DNA from: Weeksellaceae bacterium
GTDB lineage: Bacteria; Bacteroidota; Bacteroidia; Flavobacteriales; Weeksellaceae
Reading direction: 5' to 3'
Length of the DNA: 64,000 nt
Assembly: GCA_022013695.1 (NCBI GenBank)
Contig: JAKLPS010000004.1
Coordinates: 1-64,000 of the forward strand
Under the pieces are notes generated by a model that saw nothing but the letters and a program-made list of their open reading frames with translations, was not told where the DNA came from and searched no databases. The position numbers and the translations under genes were made by a program. Position 1 is the stretch's first letter, and each line of letters opens with the position of its first letter. Below are positions 39,105 to 48,923 of the stretch, one piece after another.

Positions 39105-40412
39105 TTAGTTTCTTAAAAATTTATAATATTCTATAGTCGTATTATAATCGAAAATGGCTTGGATATGTTCTAACTCTTTTTGTGACATTTGGGTTTCGGA
39201 AGTCAGCAGATCCGCCGACTTTTCCAAACCTTGGTCGTAGCGATTCTTACGGATCCGATAGGCTTCTTGGCTTTGCTCGAAAGCGAGTTTCGTAAGGGTC
39301 ACTTTATTCTCGGCATCTTGCGCCTGCCGGGCGGTTTTCTGAAGTTCCAGCTGGCTCTGCTTCTGATATTGTAGTATTTCTGTTTCGGCTTTGCTGAGTT
39401 CTGATTTATATTTTTGCTGTTCGCTTTTGGCTTTGAGGCCATCAAAGAGATTCCAAGAAAGCTGGATTCCTGCTAAATATCCGTTGGCATCAAACTGTGC
39501 AATTTTGTTGTCGTAGATCTCGAAACTTCCGAAGGCATTGAGTTTCGGCAGAAATTTGGCTCTGGAAGATTTGATCATCCAGTCGTAGGCTTGCAAAGAT
39601 TTTTGGTAGGCTTGCAAGTCTTTTCTGTTAATATTCAAAGCGGGATTACTTTCTACCATATTTTCTTGATATTCTAAAGATTCCGTAGGTTTCAGAACTT
39701 TATTCTGATCATTCTCGTCCAACAAAAAAAAGAGGTAATCGGAAGCATTTTTGACGTTGGATTGGGCATATTGTATTTGATTTTCTATCTCTTTCAAACG
39801 TACATCCATATATAAAACCTCTGATTTCTGAATGAGTCCGTTTTTGTAATACCCATCCACCACTTTTTTGTTGGCGATTGTGGTTTTCTCTGCATTTTCC
39901 AGGGTTTCTACCATTTTGTAAGCCATCTGCAACATCATATATGCTTTTTTGAGCTCGAAGCGCACGTACTCTTTCGTACGTTCGGTTTTGATTTTTAGGA
40001 CTTCAGATTTTATTTCTCCTGCTTTTTTTTGATAGATTGCATCCATATTAATAATGGGCTGCTGGATTTCTAATTTGGTGGCAAAATTGGAAATGCTTTT
40101 TGGAGAATTTAGACTGTTGGGATCGAAATCCATCATTCTAATCCTTTCCTGATTGAGCTTTGAACCAAAGGCATACAGAGGATTGTTGGTACTGGAATAG
40201 GTATAAGAAGCGCTGACATTGGGAAGATACATCGATCTTGTTCCCAACAGTTCGGCATCGGCAACTTCGGCTTCTTTTTGCGCCAATTTTACTTGGAGAT
40301 TGTTGTCCAGAATTTTCTGTTCTATATCGGCTGCTGAAATCCGGATGGTATCTTGGGAAAATAGGTGTTGAAATCCGGCCACCGATAAAATAAATACCCA
40401 GACTTTCTGCAT
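39105..40412 (-). CDS. TolC-family outer membrane protein
   Basis: Signal peptide; LGTRSMYLPNVSASYTYSS; coiled-coil OEP repeats. Confidence 0.92.
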   Translation of the reverse strand: MQKVWVFILSVAGFQHLFSQDTIRISAADIEQKILDNNLQVKLAQKEAEVADAELLGTRSMYLPNVSASYTYSSTNNPLYAFGSKLNQERIRMMDFDPNSLNSPKSISNFATKLEIQQPIINMDAIYQKKAGEIKSEVLKIKTERTKEYVRFELKKAYMMLQMAYKMVETLENAEKTTIANKKVVDGYYKNGLIQKSEVLYMDVRLKEIENQIQYAQSNVKNASDYLFFLLDENDQNKVLKPTESLEYQENMVESNPALNINRKDLQAYQKSLQAYDWMIKSSRAKFLPKLNAFGSFEIYDNKIAQFDANGYLAGIQLSWNLFDGLKAKSEQQKYKSELSKAETEILQYQKQSQLELQKTARQAQDAENKVTLTKLAFEQSQEAYRIRKNRYDQGLEKSADLLTSETQMSQKELEHIQAIFDYNTTIEYYKFLRN

Positions 40413-40458
40413 AATCTATAATTTTTGACAAAAATACATTGACGAAAACTATGGTACA

Positions 40459-40472
40459 GTAACCTTTATCAC
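40459..40472. promoter_or_regulatory. candidate Crp/Fnr-type palindrome GTAACCTTTATCAC
   Basis: GTRA-N6-TYAC, 46 nt upstream of the TolC/RND operon start codon. Confidence 0.4.
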
Positions 40473-40568
40473 ATAAGAAGATTGGCTACAAAAAACACTT
40501 GGCAATAGATAGAATTATATAAGAAAGCTACCTCCGAAAGGCGGCTACACTTAGCAAGTATGGGAATG

Positions 40569-41003
40569 TTAGGACACGACGATCTTAGACATCATTGTAA
40601 TCTTAGCTTTTACAGAGTTTGAAATCAAACAATTGGACTCCGATTTTTGCAGCACTTTTTCCGCCTTTTCACGATCCGCTTCCTGACTAATTGTTACAAT
40701 GGGTTCCAAAATGACCTCCGTCATTAGGTATCGGCCTTCAACCTGCTCCAGCTTCCCCTTGGACTGACATTCGAAACTTTCAAATTCCAGTTTCGAATTT
40801 TCTGCAATCGCTAAAAAGGTTGTCATCAAACAACTACTGACAGCCGCAGTAAACAAATGCTCCGGAGACCAAATGCCTTCAATCCCTTTGGGAAATGGCG
40901 GAGGTGTTGCAACTTCTATGCTTTGTGAAAGCTCTGGGGAAAACATCTCGCCCAAACGGGTATTTTTCCAAGAAATATGGACGTTATAATAATGCGCTTC
41001 CAT
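40569..41003 (-). CDS. OsmC-family protein
   Basis: GIWSPEHLFTAAVSSCLMTTFLAIAE; KSESNCLISNSVK. Confidence 0.93.
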   Translation of the reverse strand: MEAHYYNVHISWKNTRLGEMFSPELSQSIEVATPPPFPKGIEGIWSPEHLFTAAVSSCLMTTFLAIAENSKLEFESFECQSKGKLEQVEGRYLMTEVILEPIVTISQEADREKAEKVLQKSESNCLISNSVKAKITMMSKIVVS

Positions 41004-41007
41004 CAGG

Positions 41008-41319
41008 TTACAGTTTATTGTTTAGACTTATCCATCCTCCACCATTGTGTACATTTTTGTAGCCGTTGTTCTGCAAAATACTTTTCGCCGATGCACTTCT
41101 CATCCCCGACGCACAACAAGTAATAATGGGTTGATCTTTGTTTTTTAATTTTGAAAGGTTATTCTGAAGTTCATTGACGGGGATATTAATGGCATTTTTG
41201 ATATGCCCACTAGTATATTCGCTTTTACTTCTAACATCCAGAATGACAGCTCCTTGTTTTACGAGCGCTGCGTAATCGGTTTTATCCATCCCGAAAAGGT
41301 TTTTTATTGCATCTAACAT
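41008..41319 (-). CDS. rhodanese-like protein
   Basis: AVILDVRSKSEYTSGHIKNAINIP; ITCCASGMRSASA. Confidence 0.93.
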   Translation of the reverse strand: MLDAIKNLFGMDKTDYAALVKQGAVILDVRSKSEYTSGHIKNAINIPVNELQNNLSKLKNKDQPIITCCASGMRSASAKSILQNNGYKNVHNGGGWISLNNKL

Positions 41320-41374
41320 TTTATTGGTTTTAAAATTTATAATGCAAATTTACGGATGAGATAAAAGTCAGTCA

Positions 41375-41388
41375 GTGATGTAAGTTAC
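41375..41388. promoter_or_regulatory. candidate Crp/Fnr-type palindrome GTGATGTAAGTTAC
   Basis: GTRA-N6-TYAC, 55 nt upstream of the rhodanese start codon. Confidence 0.4.
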
Positions 41389-41999
41389 AATAGGGTGATT
41401 TTGTTTCGGGACAGTTTTATTTTACCCTCTGTTTCTATCTGTTTCAGCACGCGGCTTACCGCTTCTCTGGTGATTCCAAGCTCGTCTGCAAGTTGCTGAT
41501 GGGTAACGGAAAGCTCTTTAGATTTATATAATTTTGATTTTTGATCCAAAAGATATAAAATTCTTGCATCTGCCTTTTGAAAAGCAATAGAATTAACCAT
41601 ATTGACCAAATCTTCAAACCTTTTTTGATACAATTCAAAAACAAATGCCGACCATTCCGGATATTTTGTAAGCCATTCTTTGGCTTTAGGGAGGGACAGC
41701 ATCAGAATTTCGGCATCCTCCTCTACTACCGCTTTCACTTTGGAAGTACCCTGAGTAAGTCCCGAAAGTATAGAGGAAATACAACTTTCCCCCGGCGTGA
41801 GATAATACAAAAGAATCTCTCTGCCATCTTCTTCGGCCCGTACAACCTTTACACTGCCCGACATCACCAGTGGAATGTAATTAACATACGAGTTGATCTC
41901 CAAAATAACCGCGCTTGCCGGGAAGCGTTTTAGATCACGACTGTCGGCTATCTCTTTTTTAAGTTCCGGATTTAATATTTCATAAATATTCATACTCAA
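41385..41999 (-). CDS. Crp/Fnr-family transcriptional regulator
   Basis: cNMP-binding fold; HTH QLADELGITREAVSRVLKQIE. Confidence 0.94.
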   Translation of the reverse strand: MSMNIYEILNPELKKEIADSRDLKRFPASAVILEINSYVNYIPLVMSGSVKVVRAEEDGREILLYYLTPGESCISSILSGLTQGTSKVKAVVEEDAEILMLSLPKAKEWLTKYPEWSAFVFELYQKRFEDLVNMVNSIAFQKADARILYLLDQKSKLYKSKELSVTHQQLADELGITREAVSRVLKQIETEGKIKLSRNKITLL

Positions 42000-42196
42000 A
42001 TATACATATAATAATAAAAAGAATGCCGCTTAATATAAACATACAAATTAACATTCCTATTCTCCCGATCAAACTTTTTCCTTGCCTTCATCAAGCTTCG
42101 TGATCTATTGTTTTAGCAAAACACGGCCTTTGCAGGAGCCGATATTTCTAAATCTACAAAAGGCACAACATGATTTCAAATTCGTAAATTTGCATT

Positions 42197-44344
42197 GTGA
42201 AAATCCATCAGACCGACCTCAATGAGCTTGAATTCCCCGAACTGCTTTCGGAGATTGCCCCTTTCGCATTCTCGCCAAAAACGGCGGACAAAATCATGAA
42301 CCTTCGGCCAATGCCGATAGACGAAGCCGAAATTGCTTTAAAAAAAACCTCAGAATTCCTCTCCAGTTTTGAAAGCGCCACCGCCGTCCCTTTCGACGAA
42401 TACGAGGATATCGAAGAAGAATTGAAACTGATGATGATCGAAAATTTTCGGCTGGACAACAAATCTTTTGTCAAAATCAAAAACATGACCGAGCAGGTCG
42501 GGAAATTGCAACGATTTTTCCCGCAGTTTTCGGAGCTCTTTCCAACACTTTTGGAAGAAATAAAACACCTGGAATTCCGCAAAGAAATCGTGGAAAAGAT
42601 CGATAAAGTGTTCAACCGTTTTGGAGAAGTGAAAACCGAAGCCTCGCCCATCTTAAAGGCGCTGCGCGCAGAAATCCAACAAGCCAGGAAGACGATTGAC
42701 GAGAATTTTAACCGCGCTTTGTTCAATTGCGGCCAGAGTGATTTCTTGGATGATATTAAAGAAAGTATCATTGAGGATCAACGTGTTTTGGCCGTGAAAT
42801 CGGGATTTAAAAAGAGAGTGCCGGGTCGGGTTTTGGGCATTTCCAAAACGGGATCCATCACTTTCGTGCAGCCCGAAAGCGTCGTCAAACATTACTTCAA
42901 ACTCAAAGAAAATCAGGAAGAAGAGAAAAAAGAAATTGATAAAATCCTGAGAAAACTCACGGCCGAAATCGCCCAATTCCAGCCGCAATTGGCAGATTAT
43001 CAGAATTATATTTTTGATTTGGATTTAATTCGGGCAAAAGCAAAATTTGCGGAAAAAGTCAATGGAATTTTACCAAAAATAAATCGTCATCAGACTTTGA
43101 GATTGAGAGAAGCCTTTCATCCCTTGCTGTGGCTGCGCAACAAAGCGGAGAACAAAGCCATCTTTTCGCAAACGATTTCTTTGACAGAGCACAACCGAAT
43201 CGTCTGCATCTCGGGACCAAACGCCGGCGGAAAATCTATTACACTTAAAACCGTTGGATTATTACAATTGATGATTCAAAGTGGCATCTTGGTTCCTTGC
43301 CATCCCAAATCCGAAATGTTCTTTTTCGAGAAAATAATGACGGACATTGGCGACAATCAATCGATAGAAAATCACCTTTCCACCTACTCGTCCCGACTGA
43401 AAAAAATGACCGAGATGATCAAAGAAGCCGATGAAAAATCGCTTTTATTGATTGACGAATTTGGGACGGGTTCCGATCCCGAATTGGGTGGCGCCTTGGC
43501 CGAAAGTTTTCTGGAATTCTTCTATGAAAAAAGGAGTTTTGCTATCATCACAACGCATTACAGCAACATCAAAATTGTAATAGAAAATCTTCCTGCGGCT
43601 ACAAATGCGGCAATGCTCTTTGACGAAAATTCGTTGGAACCGCTTTATAAATTGGAAGTTGGGCAGGCCGGGAGTTCTTTTACCTTTGAAGTGGCTGAGA
43701 AAAATAGAATTCCCAAATTCATCATCAACTCTGCCAAGAAAAAAGTGGAGCACGACCTCGTAAATCTTGATAAAACGATTGTAAAACTTCAGCAGGAAAA
43801 ATTCGAGGTTGAAAAAATCAAATCTGATTTGTCCGAAAAACGAGATTCGGTGGAAGATAAGCGTGATAATCTGCAAAAACTGAACGAGCAGCTTCAACAA
43901 AAACTTCATAATTTTCAAAGATTATATGAAGACGAGCATCGCAAACTGCAGTTTGGAAATAAAATAGAAAGTTTCATCGATAGCTATGTGAAAGGCAAAT
44001 CCCGAAAAGAGGTTGTAAAAGATTTCGTGAAAATACTAGAACAGGAAAAATTCCGAAAAATCGGCGTGGACCAAGACGAAAGCAAGCGTCTGCAAGTCAT
44101 CAAACGAAAAATAACACAACAGCTGAAAAAAGAAGAGGTTCAGGAAAAAATAGCCGAAACCAACGAAAAAATGGAAGAAAAACGCGCTGCAGAACGAGCG
44201 GTTTGGATGAAAATCGGTCAGCGCGTCCGCATCAAAGGGAGCACGAGCGTGGGCACAATTGACGAAATCAAGAAAAATAAAGTGACCGTGAACTACGGAA
44301 CTTTCAAAACCACGATAGACGCCGGAGAATTGGAGCGGATTTAA
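42197..44344 (+). CDS. MutS2-family DNA-binding ATPase, no Smr domain visible
   Basis: ISGPNAGGKSITLKTVGLL Walker A; LLLIDEFGTGSDPELGGALAESFLE; C-term KIGQRVRIKGSTSVGTIDEIKKNKVTVNYG. Confidence 0.92.
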   Translation: MKIHQTDLNELEFPELLSEIAPFAFSPKTADKIMNLRPMPIDEAEIALKKTSEFLSSFESATAVPFDEYEDIEEELKLMMIENFRLDNKSFVKIKNMTEQVGKLQRFFPQFSELFPTLLEEIKHLEFRKEIVEKIDKVFNRFGEVKTEASPILKALRAEIQQARKTIDENFNRALFNCGQSDFLDDIKESIIEDQRVLAVKSGFKKRVPGRVLGISKTGSITFVQPESVVKHYFKLKENQEEEKKEIDKILRKLTAEIAQFQPQLADYQNYIFDLDLIRAKAKFAEKVNGILPKINRHQTLRLREAFHPLLWLRNKAENKAIFSQTISLTEHNRIVCISGPNAGGKSITLKTVGLLQLMIQSGILVPCHPKSEMFFFEKIMTDIGDNQSIENHLSTYSSRLKKMTEMIKEADEKSLLLIDEFGTGSDPELGGALAESFLEFFYEKRSFAIITTHYSNIKIVIENLPAATNAAMLFDENSLEPLYKLEVGQAGSSFTFEVAEKNRIPKFIINSAKKKVEHDLVNLDKTIVKLQQEKFEVEKIKSDLSEKRDSVEDKRDNLQKLNEQLQQKLHNFQRLYEDEHRKLQFGNKIESFIDSYVKGKSRKEVVKDFVKILEQEKFRKIGVDQDESKRLQVIKRKITQQLKKEEVQEKIAETNEKMEEKRAAERAVWMKIGQRVRIKGSTSVGTIDEIKKNKVTVNYGTFKTTIDAGELERI

Positions 44345-44423
44345 ACTGCCCCTGAAAAGTGTCTTGACTTTTTGGGGCGGTCCTTTCCGCGACCATCTAT
44401 CTACATCAATACTTTGAATTATG

Positions 44424-44757
44424 TTAGTAGCGGCTACCAACAGTTTCTTTTGGTAAAGACGCTCTGATGAATTCCAAATCTGCTGGTGTCAATTCTACTT
44501 TGTACGCTCCCAAATTTTCGTCCAATCTTTCGATTCTTCTGGTACCAGGAATCGCAGTGATTTCATCATTTTGATGTAAAATCCAAGCCAAAGCAATCTG
44601 TGCCTTGGTGGCGCCTTTTTCTTTAGCCACTTGGTCTATCTACAAATTTGATGTTTTCTTTCATCGCTTCATCAGAATAGCGTGGATGATTTTTCCTGAA
44701 ATCATTAGGTTCAAGATCTGCCGTGCTTTTGAAAGCGCCTGTCAAAAATCCAGCTTC
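44424..44757 (-). pseudogene. truncated, frameshifted aldo/keto reductase 3' fragment (copy of 46373..46704)
   Basis: Two frames (44623..44832 and 44424..44630) near-identical to the C-terminal third of the 46373..47329 protein; 5-nt deletion near 44638. Confidence 0.9.
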
Positions 44758-44867
44758 CGATGTATAGCGTGACCACATTAAAGCATTTTTGCAATTTGTT
44801 GTAAGAGAAATAGTTCCAAACTTATTACTCAAGCTAGAAACAAATGTTTCTCTGAATTCTTTAAATT

Positions 44868-45191
44868 TTAACGTTGATCTTTTTTATAGTACTCACTAAT
44901 TTTTTCGTCGCAATATTGTTCTTTCAAAAGATTTCTGAAGAACCCTTTAAAAAAAGCTTTTTCAATTTGCTTAAAATCAAATATTCCATCTGAACTATCA
45001 AAAGAATCTTTTAGCAAATAAGGATGTGACGCAAATAAATATTTTCGGGTAAGCGCAATTACATTTCTTTCATTAAGTTCATAAAATTTATAAAGATTTT
45101 CTGGAACAATAAATGGAGGATTAGCTTTTACACCATCATTTGAATATTTAAAAGAAATGCCATTGCAAGGGTTCGAAATACATTTGTCCAT
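44868..45191 (-). CDS. hypothetical protein
   Basis: 107-aa ORF, MDKCISNPCNGISFKYSNDGVKANPPFIV...; no family recognised. Confidence 0.45.
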   Translation of the reverse strand: MDKCISNPCNGISFKYSNDGVKANPPFIVPENLYKFYELNERNVIALTRKYLFASHPYLLKDSFDSSDGIFDFKQIEKAFFKGFFRNLLKEQYCDEKISEYYKKDQR

Positions 45192-45400
45192 TTTTTATTT
45201 TTTCCAAATATACATCAGGAGTAGCTAAATAACATTTTTGCTTATTCCTTTGTTCCCCGAGACCGCATAAATTCTTTTCTTGCAATTTAATTTTTATAAT
45301 TTGTGCAGTTTTTTTGCTTGTCTGTTTAAAATCACCTATTTCAGGACGAAACAATAATGGCACGAAACAAAATGGCATGAATTTTGAAAATCTTTGCATT

Positions 45401-46201
45401 ATGAATACATCAACAGCACCTGCCGTTTTAGACGGAAAAACGGCTCTTATTACCGGCGCCTCCAGCGGTTTGGGATTTGCAATGGCAAAAGCACTAGCGG
45501 CAAACGGCGCTTCGGTATTGATAACGGCCCGCTCGGAAGACAAACTAAAGGAAGCCGTGCAGCAATTGCACCAGTATGGCGATGTGCAAGGCACGCCAAT
45601 GGATGTTCGCGACGAAGATTCCATAAACAAAGTGCTGGGCTGGGTAAAAGCGCAGTGGGGAAAACTGGACATTTTGATCAATAACGCCGGCATTGGTATG
45701 CGCACCGTCAATCTCAATTTTCTTACCGACCCCAAACCTTTTTACGAAGTAAGCGCCGAAGGTTTTCGCAATTTAATAGATACCAACCTGACCGGCTATT
45801 TTTTGGTGGCCAAAGCGTTCGCGCCTTTATTGGTAGCACAGGGAAAGGGCAAAATTGTCAATATTTCCATGAACCACGAAACCATGAAGCGGAAAGGCTT
45901 TATTCCTTACGGACCATCGAGGGCAGGCGCAGAATCGCTGTCTTACATTATGGCGGAAGATTTAAAAGAAAATAACATAGATGTCAACATGCTTTTGCCG
46001 GGCGGAGCTACCGAAACGGGCATGATACCGGAAGGCCTGCTGGAAACATTAAAAGACAAAAGCTTTTTGCTTAGCCCAGATGTGATGGCGGAACCCATTG
46101 TTTTTCTGGCTTCGGATGAAAGCAATGGAATAACCGGCGCACGCATCGTAGCAACGGATTTTGATGCTTGGAAACAGACTATGCAGACGCAAAAAAACTG
46201 A
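45401..46201 (+). CDS. SDR-family oxidoreductase
   Basis: GKTALITGASSGLGFAMAKAL; NNAGIGM; start moved from 45314. Confidence 0.93.
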   Translation: MNTSTAPAVLDGKTALITGASSGLGFAMAKALAANGASVLITARSEDKLKEAVQQLHQYGDVQGTPMDVRDEDSINKVLGWVKAQWGKLDILINNAGIGMRTVNLNFLTDPKPFYEVSAEGFRNLIDTNLTGYFLVAKAFAPLLVAQGKGKIVNISMNHETMKRKGFIPYGPSRAGAESLSYIMAEDLKENNIDVNMLLPGGATETGMIPEGLLETLKDKSFLLSPDVMAEPIVFLASDESNGITGARIVATDFDAWKQTMQTQKN

Positions 46202-46321
46202 CAAAATTACAAATCAAAAATACTCCTGAGCCACCAGCAAGAAAACAAACTTCGAAAAAATTAAATTCATTCTCGTTTTAGCGAATAACTTATCTGTCCG
46301 TAAAAATAAATTCACAAAAAA

Positions 46322-46339
46322 AGCCGCATTCCTGCGGCT
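46322..46339 (-). terminator. terminator downstream of aldo/keto reductase
   Basis: agccgca-ttcc-tgcggct with minus-strand T-run. Confidence 0.75.
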
Positions 46340-46372
46340 CTTGTCTATTCTTTCGTTTCTCGAAAGTAATTC

Positions 46373-47329
46373 TTAGTAACGGCTACCCACGGTTTCTTTT
46401 GGTAAAGACGCTCTGATGAACTCTAAATCTGCCGGTGTCAATTCTACATTGTATGCACCCAAATTTTCTTCCAATCTTTCGATTCTTCTGGTACCAGGGA
46501 TCGCTGTGATTTCATCATTTTGATGTAAAATCCAAGCCAAAGCAATCTGTGCCTTGGTGGCGCCTTTTTCTTTAGCCACTTGGTCTATCAATTCTACAAA
46601 TTTGATGTTTTCTTTCATCGCCTCATCAGAATAGCGTGGATGGTTTTTCCTGAAATCATTAGGTTCAAGATCTGCAGTGCTTTTGAAAGCTCCTGTCAAA
46701 AATCCTCTTCCAAGCGGACTATATGCCACAAAAGTAATTCCCAACTCTTTGCAAACATCGAAAACTTCTTGTTCTGGCTCGCGACTCCAAAGAGAATATT
46801 CGGTTTGGATCGCTGTAATTGGGTGAACTTTGTGAGCTCTTCGGATGGTTTCGGCACTTACTTCTGAAAGACCTATGTATTTTACTTTTCCTTCTTTTAC
46901 TAAATCTGCCATCGCGCTCACAGTTTCTTCTATTTCTACCTCTTCATCTTGGCGGTGCATATAGTACAAATCAATAGATTCGATTCCTAAGTTAGAAAGG
47001 CTTCTTTCACAAGATTTTTTCACATAATCTGCTTTTCCGCTCACGCCCAGCCATTCTCCATTTTCTCCTCTCACAACGCCAAATTTGGTAGCCAAAACCA
47101 ACTTGTCCCATTGACCTTCGAACGCTCTTCGTACGAGTTTTTCATTGGCACCCCAGCCGTACATATCGGCGGTGTCAAAAAAATTAACGCCTAAATCAAG
47201 CGCTTTGTGCAAGGTTTTAATAGATTCGGCTTCATCGAAAGAACCATAAAATTCTGACATTCCCATACAGCCTAAACCGATGCGGTTCACGTTCAGCGTA
47301 CTTTTTCCTAAGGTGGTTGACTTTTTCAT
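46373..47329 (-). CDS. aldo/keto reductase
   Basis: [51 protein letters not shown]. Confidence 0.95.
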   Translation of the reverse strand: MKKSTTLGKSTLNVNRIGLGCMGMSEFYGSFDEAESIKTLHKALDLGVNFFDTADMYGWGANEKLVRRAFEGQWDKLVLATKFGVVRGENGEWLGVSGKADYVKKSCERSLSNLGIESIDLYYMHRQDEEVEIEETVSAMADLVKEGKVKYIGLSEVSAETIRRAHKVHPITAIQTEYSLWSREPEQEVFDVCKELGITFVAYSPLGRGFLTGAFKSTADLEPNDFRKNHPRYSDEAMKENIKFVELIDQVAKEKGATKAQIALAWILHQNDEITAIPGTRRIERLEENLGAYNVELTPADLEFIRASLPKETVGSRY

Positions 47330-47451
47330 ATTCTATTTTTTATGTTTTGATTACTTGATAACAAAGATAGCAACTTTCCCGAAAAAAAACATTGCAAAAA
47401 GCAATCCACTATTTGCAAAAAACAATCATTCCTGAATTTAATTAGGCGCCG

Positions 47452-48177
47452 CTATGTTATTTTTTTTATTCCTATTTTCTGGTCTTTTTGGATGTTATAA
47501 ACTATCGAAAATAGAATAATTAGGACGATACTTGTGTAAACATTTCCAAAATTCAATCCTGCTGGTTTAGAAATATAATTGCCAAAAGTGGCTCCAATTG
47601 GGTGAATGATGATGATTGCTAACCAATAAAAAAAATCTTTTGAAATTTTTTTGAAATGTAATAATAATATTGACACTATCAATAATGCAATTAATAAAAG
47701 TGTACCACCATCTGCTCCGAGAGGTGTATCGTTAGACAAAAAATCGCCCGATGTTGTGCCAAAGGTACTGGATGTGAGAATAGCAAACCAATAAAGAACT
47801 TCAATTTTCATGTCAGTACTTACACTTTGCTTTTTTGATATTATTTTGATAGCTAATAAAATCATCAAAAACGCAAAAATGACTAATATTGAACCATAAA
47901 TAGTTCCTAAATTTAGGTCTATGCAAATTAAATCGGCAATATTTGTTCCACCAATATTGCCAAGAATAATAAGAAACCAATAAAATAATTGATTAAATTT
48001 TTTGGTTAGAATAGAATGTAGAATAGCAGATACAAAAGTTGTTACTAGTAGTATTGAACCAATTTTGTAGCCTAAACCCAAATCTCTTGAAATATAATTG
48101 CCTACAATTTCGCCTATTGTTGTAGCGATTATCATTAGCACCCAATAGATGAAATCTATTTTTGGTATGTGTTTCAT
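47452..48177 (-). CDS. DUF347/COG4705-like membrane protein
   Basis: Four repeats of W-x-IIATTxGE/GTxxxDFxxxxLGLG. Confidence 0.8.
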   Translation of the reverse strand: MKHIPKIDFIYWVLMIIATTIGEIVGNYISRDLGLGYKIGSILLVTTFVSAILHSILTKKFNQLFYWFLIILGNIGGTNIADLICIDLNLGTIYGSILVIFAFLMILLAIKIISKKQSVSTDMKIEVLYWFAILTSSTFGTTSGDFLSNDTPLGADGGTLLLIALLIVSILLLHFKKISKDFFYWLAIIIIHPIGATFGNYISKPAGLNFGNVYTSIVLIILFSIVYNIQKDQKIGIKKIT

Positions 48178-48923
48178 TTTGAATTACTTTCTAGTTTTTT
48201 ATGAGAATAATAAATAAGGAAAAGCATTATAATTATGGAAACTATTGATGCTTGTAATGTACCTAAATCTAAACCACCTTTTGTGATTGGTTTGGTTAAA
48301 AAATCGCCAAATGTAGCACCAAATGGGCGAGTAAATACAAATGCTAACCAAAACAATAAGGCTTCGTTTAGTTTTGTAAAATAGTGTAGCAAGACTACAA
48401 AAACAATAATTGTAGCTGTAATTAATGCGCCTTGAAGATAGGTAAAACCAATAACATCGCTCAAATAATCGCCAAATGCTGTGCCCATACTATTGGAAAA
48501 AAGAACCGCAATCCAAAAGTAAATTTCTTTTTTGTTTTCGATTATTGGATTAATAATTAGATCATTATATTTTTTGTACCATAAAAACAAAGTTAGGAGT
48601 AAGCCGATAAGTAATATCAAACTTCCTATTGTATAACCTAAATTTAGACTTCGGTCTATAAAATCGGAGATTTCAGTTCCGAGCGTTGTGGTTGCAATAA
48701 TTACAAGCCAAAATGCTATGGGTTTATAATTTGCAGTTTTTAATTGGATCAATAAAACTGCAATAAAGAAAGCGAATGTTATTGCTATTCCTGTTGAATA
48801 TCCCAAGTTTAAAGTCATAGAAATAAAATCTCCCAAGGTTTCGCCAAGTGTTGTTGCGACTATTTTCATAAGCCAAAATAATACTGTTATTTCAGCTATT
48901 TTGTTTCTGTTTTTTGTTTCCAA
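48174..48923 (-). CDS. DUF347/COG4705-like membrane protein, probably TTG start
   Basis: KNRNKIAEITVLFWLMKIVATTLGETLGDFISMTLNLG; TTG at 48921-48923 at the position expected for the start. Confidence 0.75.
   Translation of the reverse strand: METKNRNKIAEITVLFWLMKIVATTLGETLGDFISMTLNLGYSTGIAITFAFFIAVLLIQLKTANYKPIAFWLVIIATTTLGTEISDFIDRSLNLGYTIGSLILLIGLLLTLFLWYKKYNDLIINPIIENKKEIYFWIAVLFSNSMGTAFGDYLSDVIGFTYLQGALITATIIVFVVLLHYFTKLNEALLFWLAFVFTRPFGATFGDFLTKPITKGGLDLGTLQASIVSIIIMLFLIYYSHKKLESNSK

Noticed and set aside
45148-45735. 195-aa minus-strand ORF
   Set aside because: Mostly antisense to the SDR gene; only the SDR frame shows motifs.
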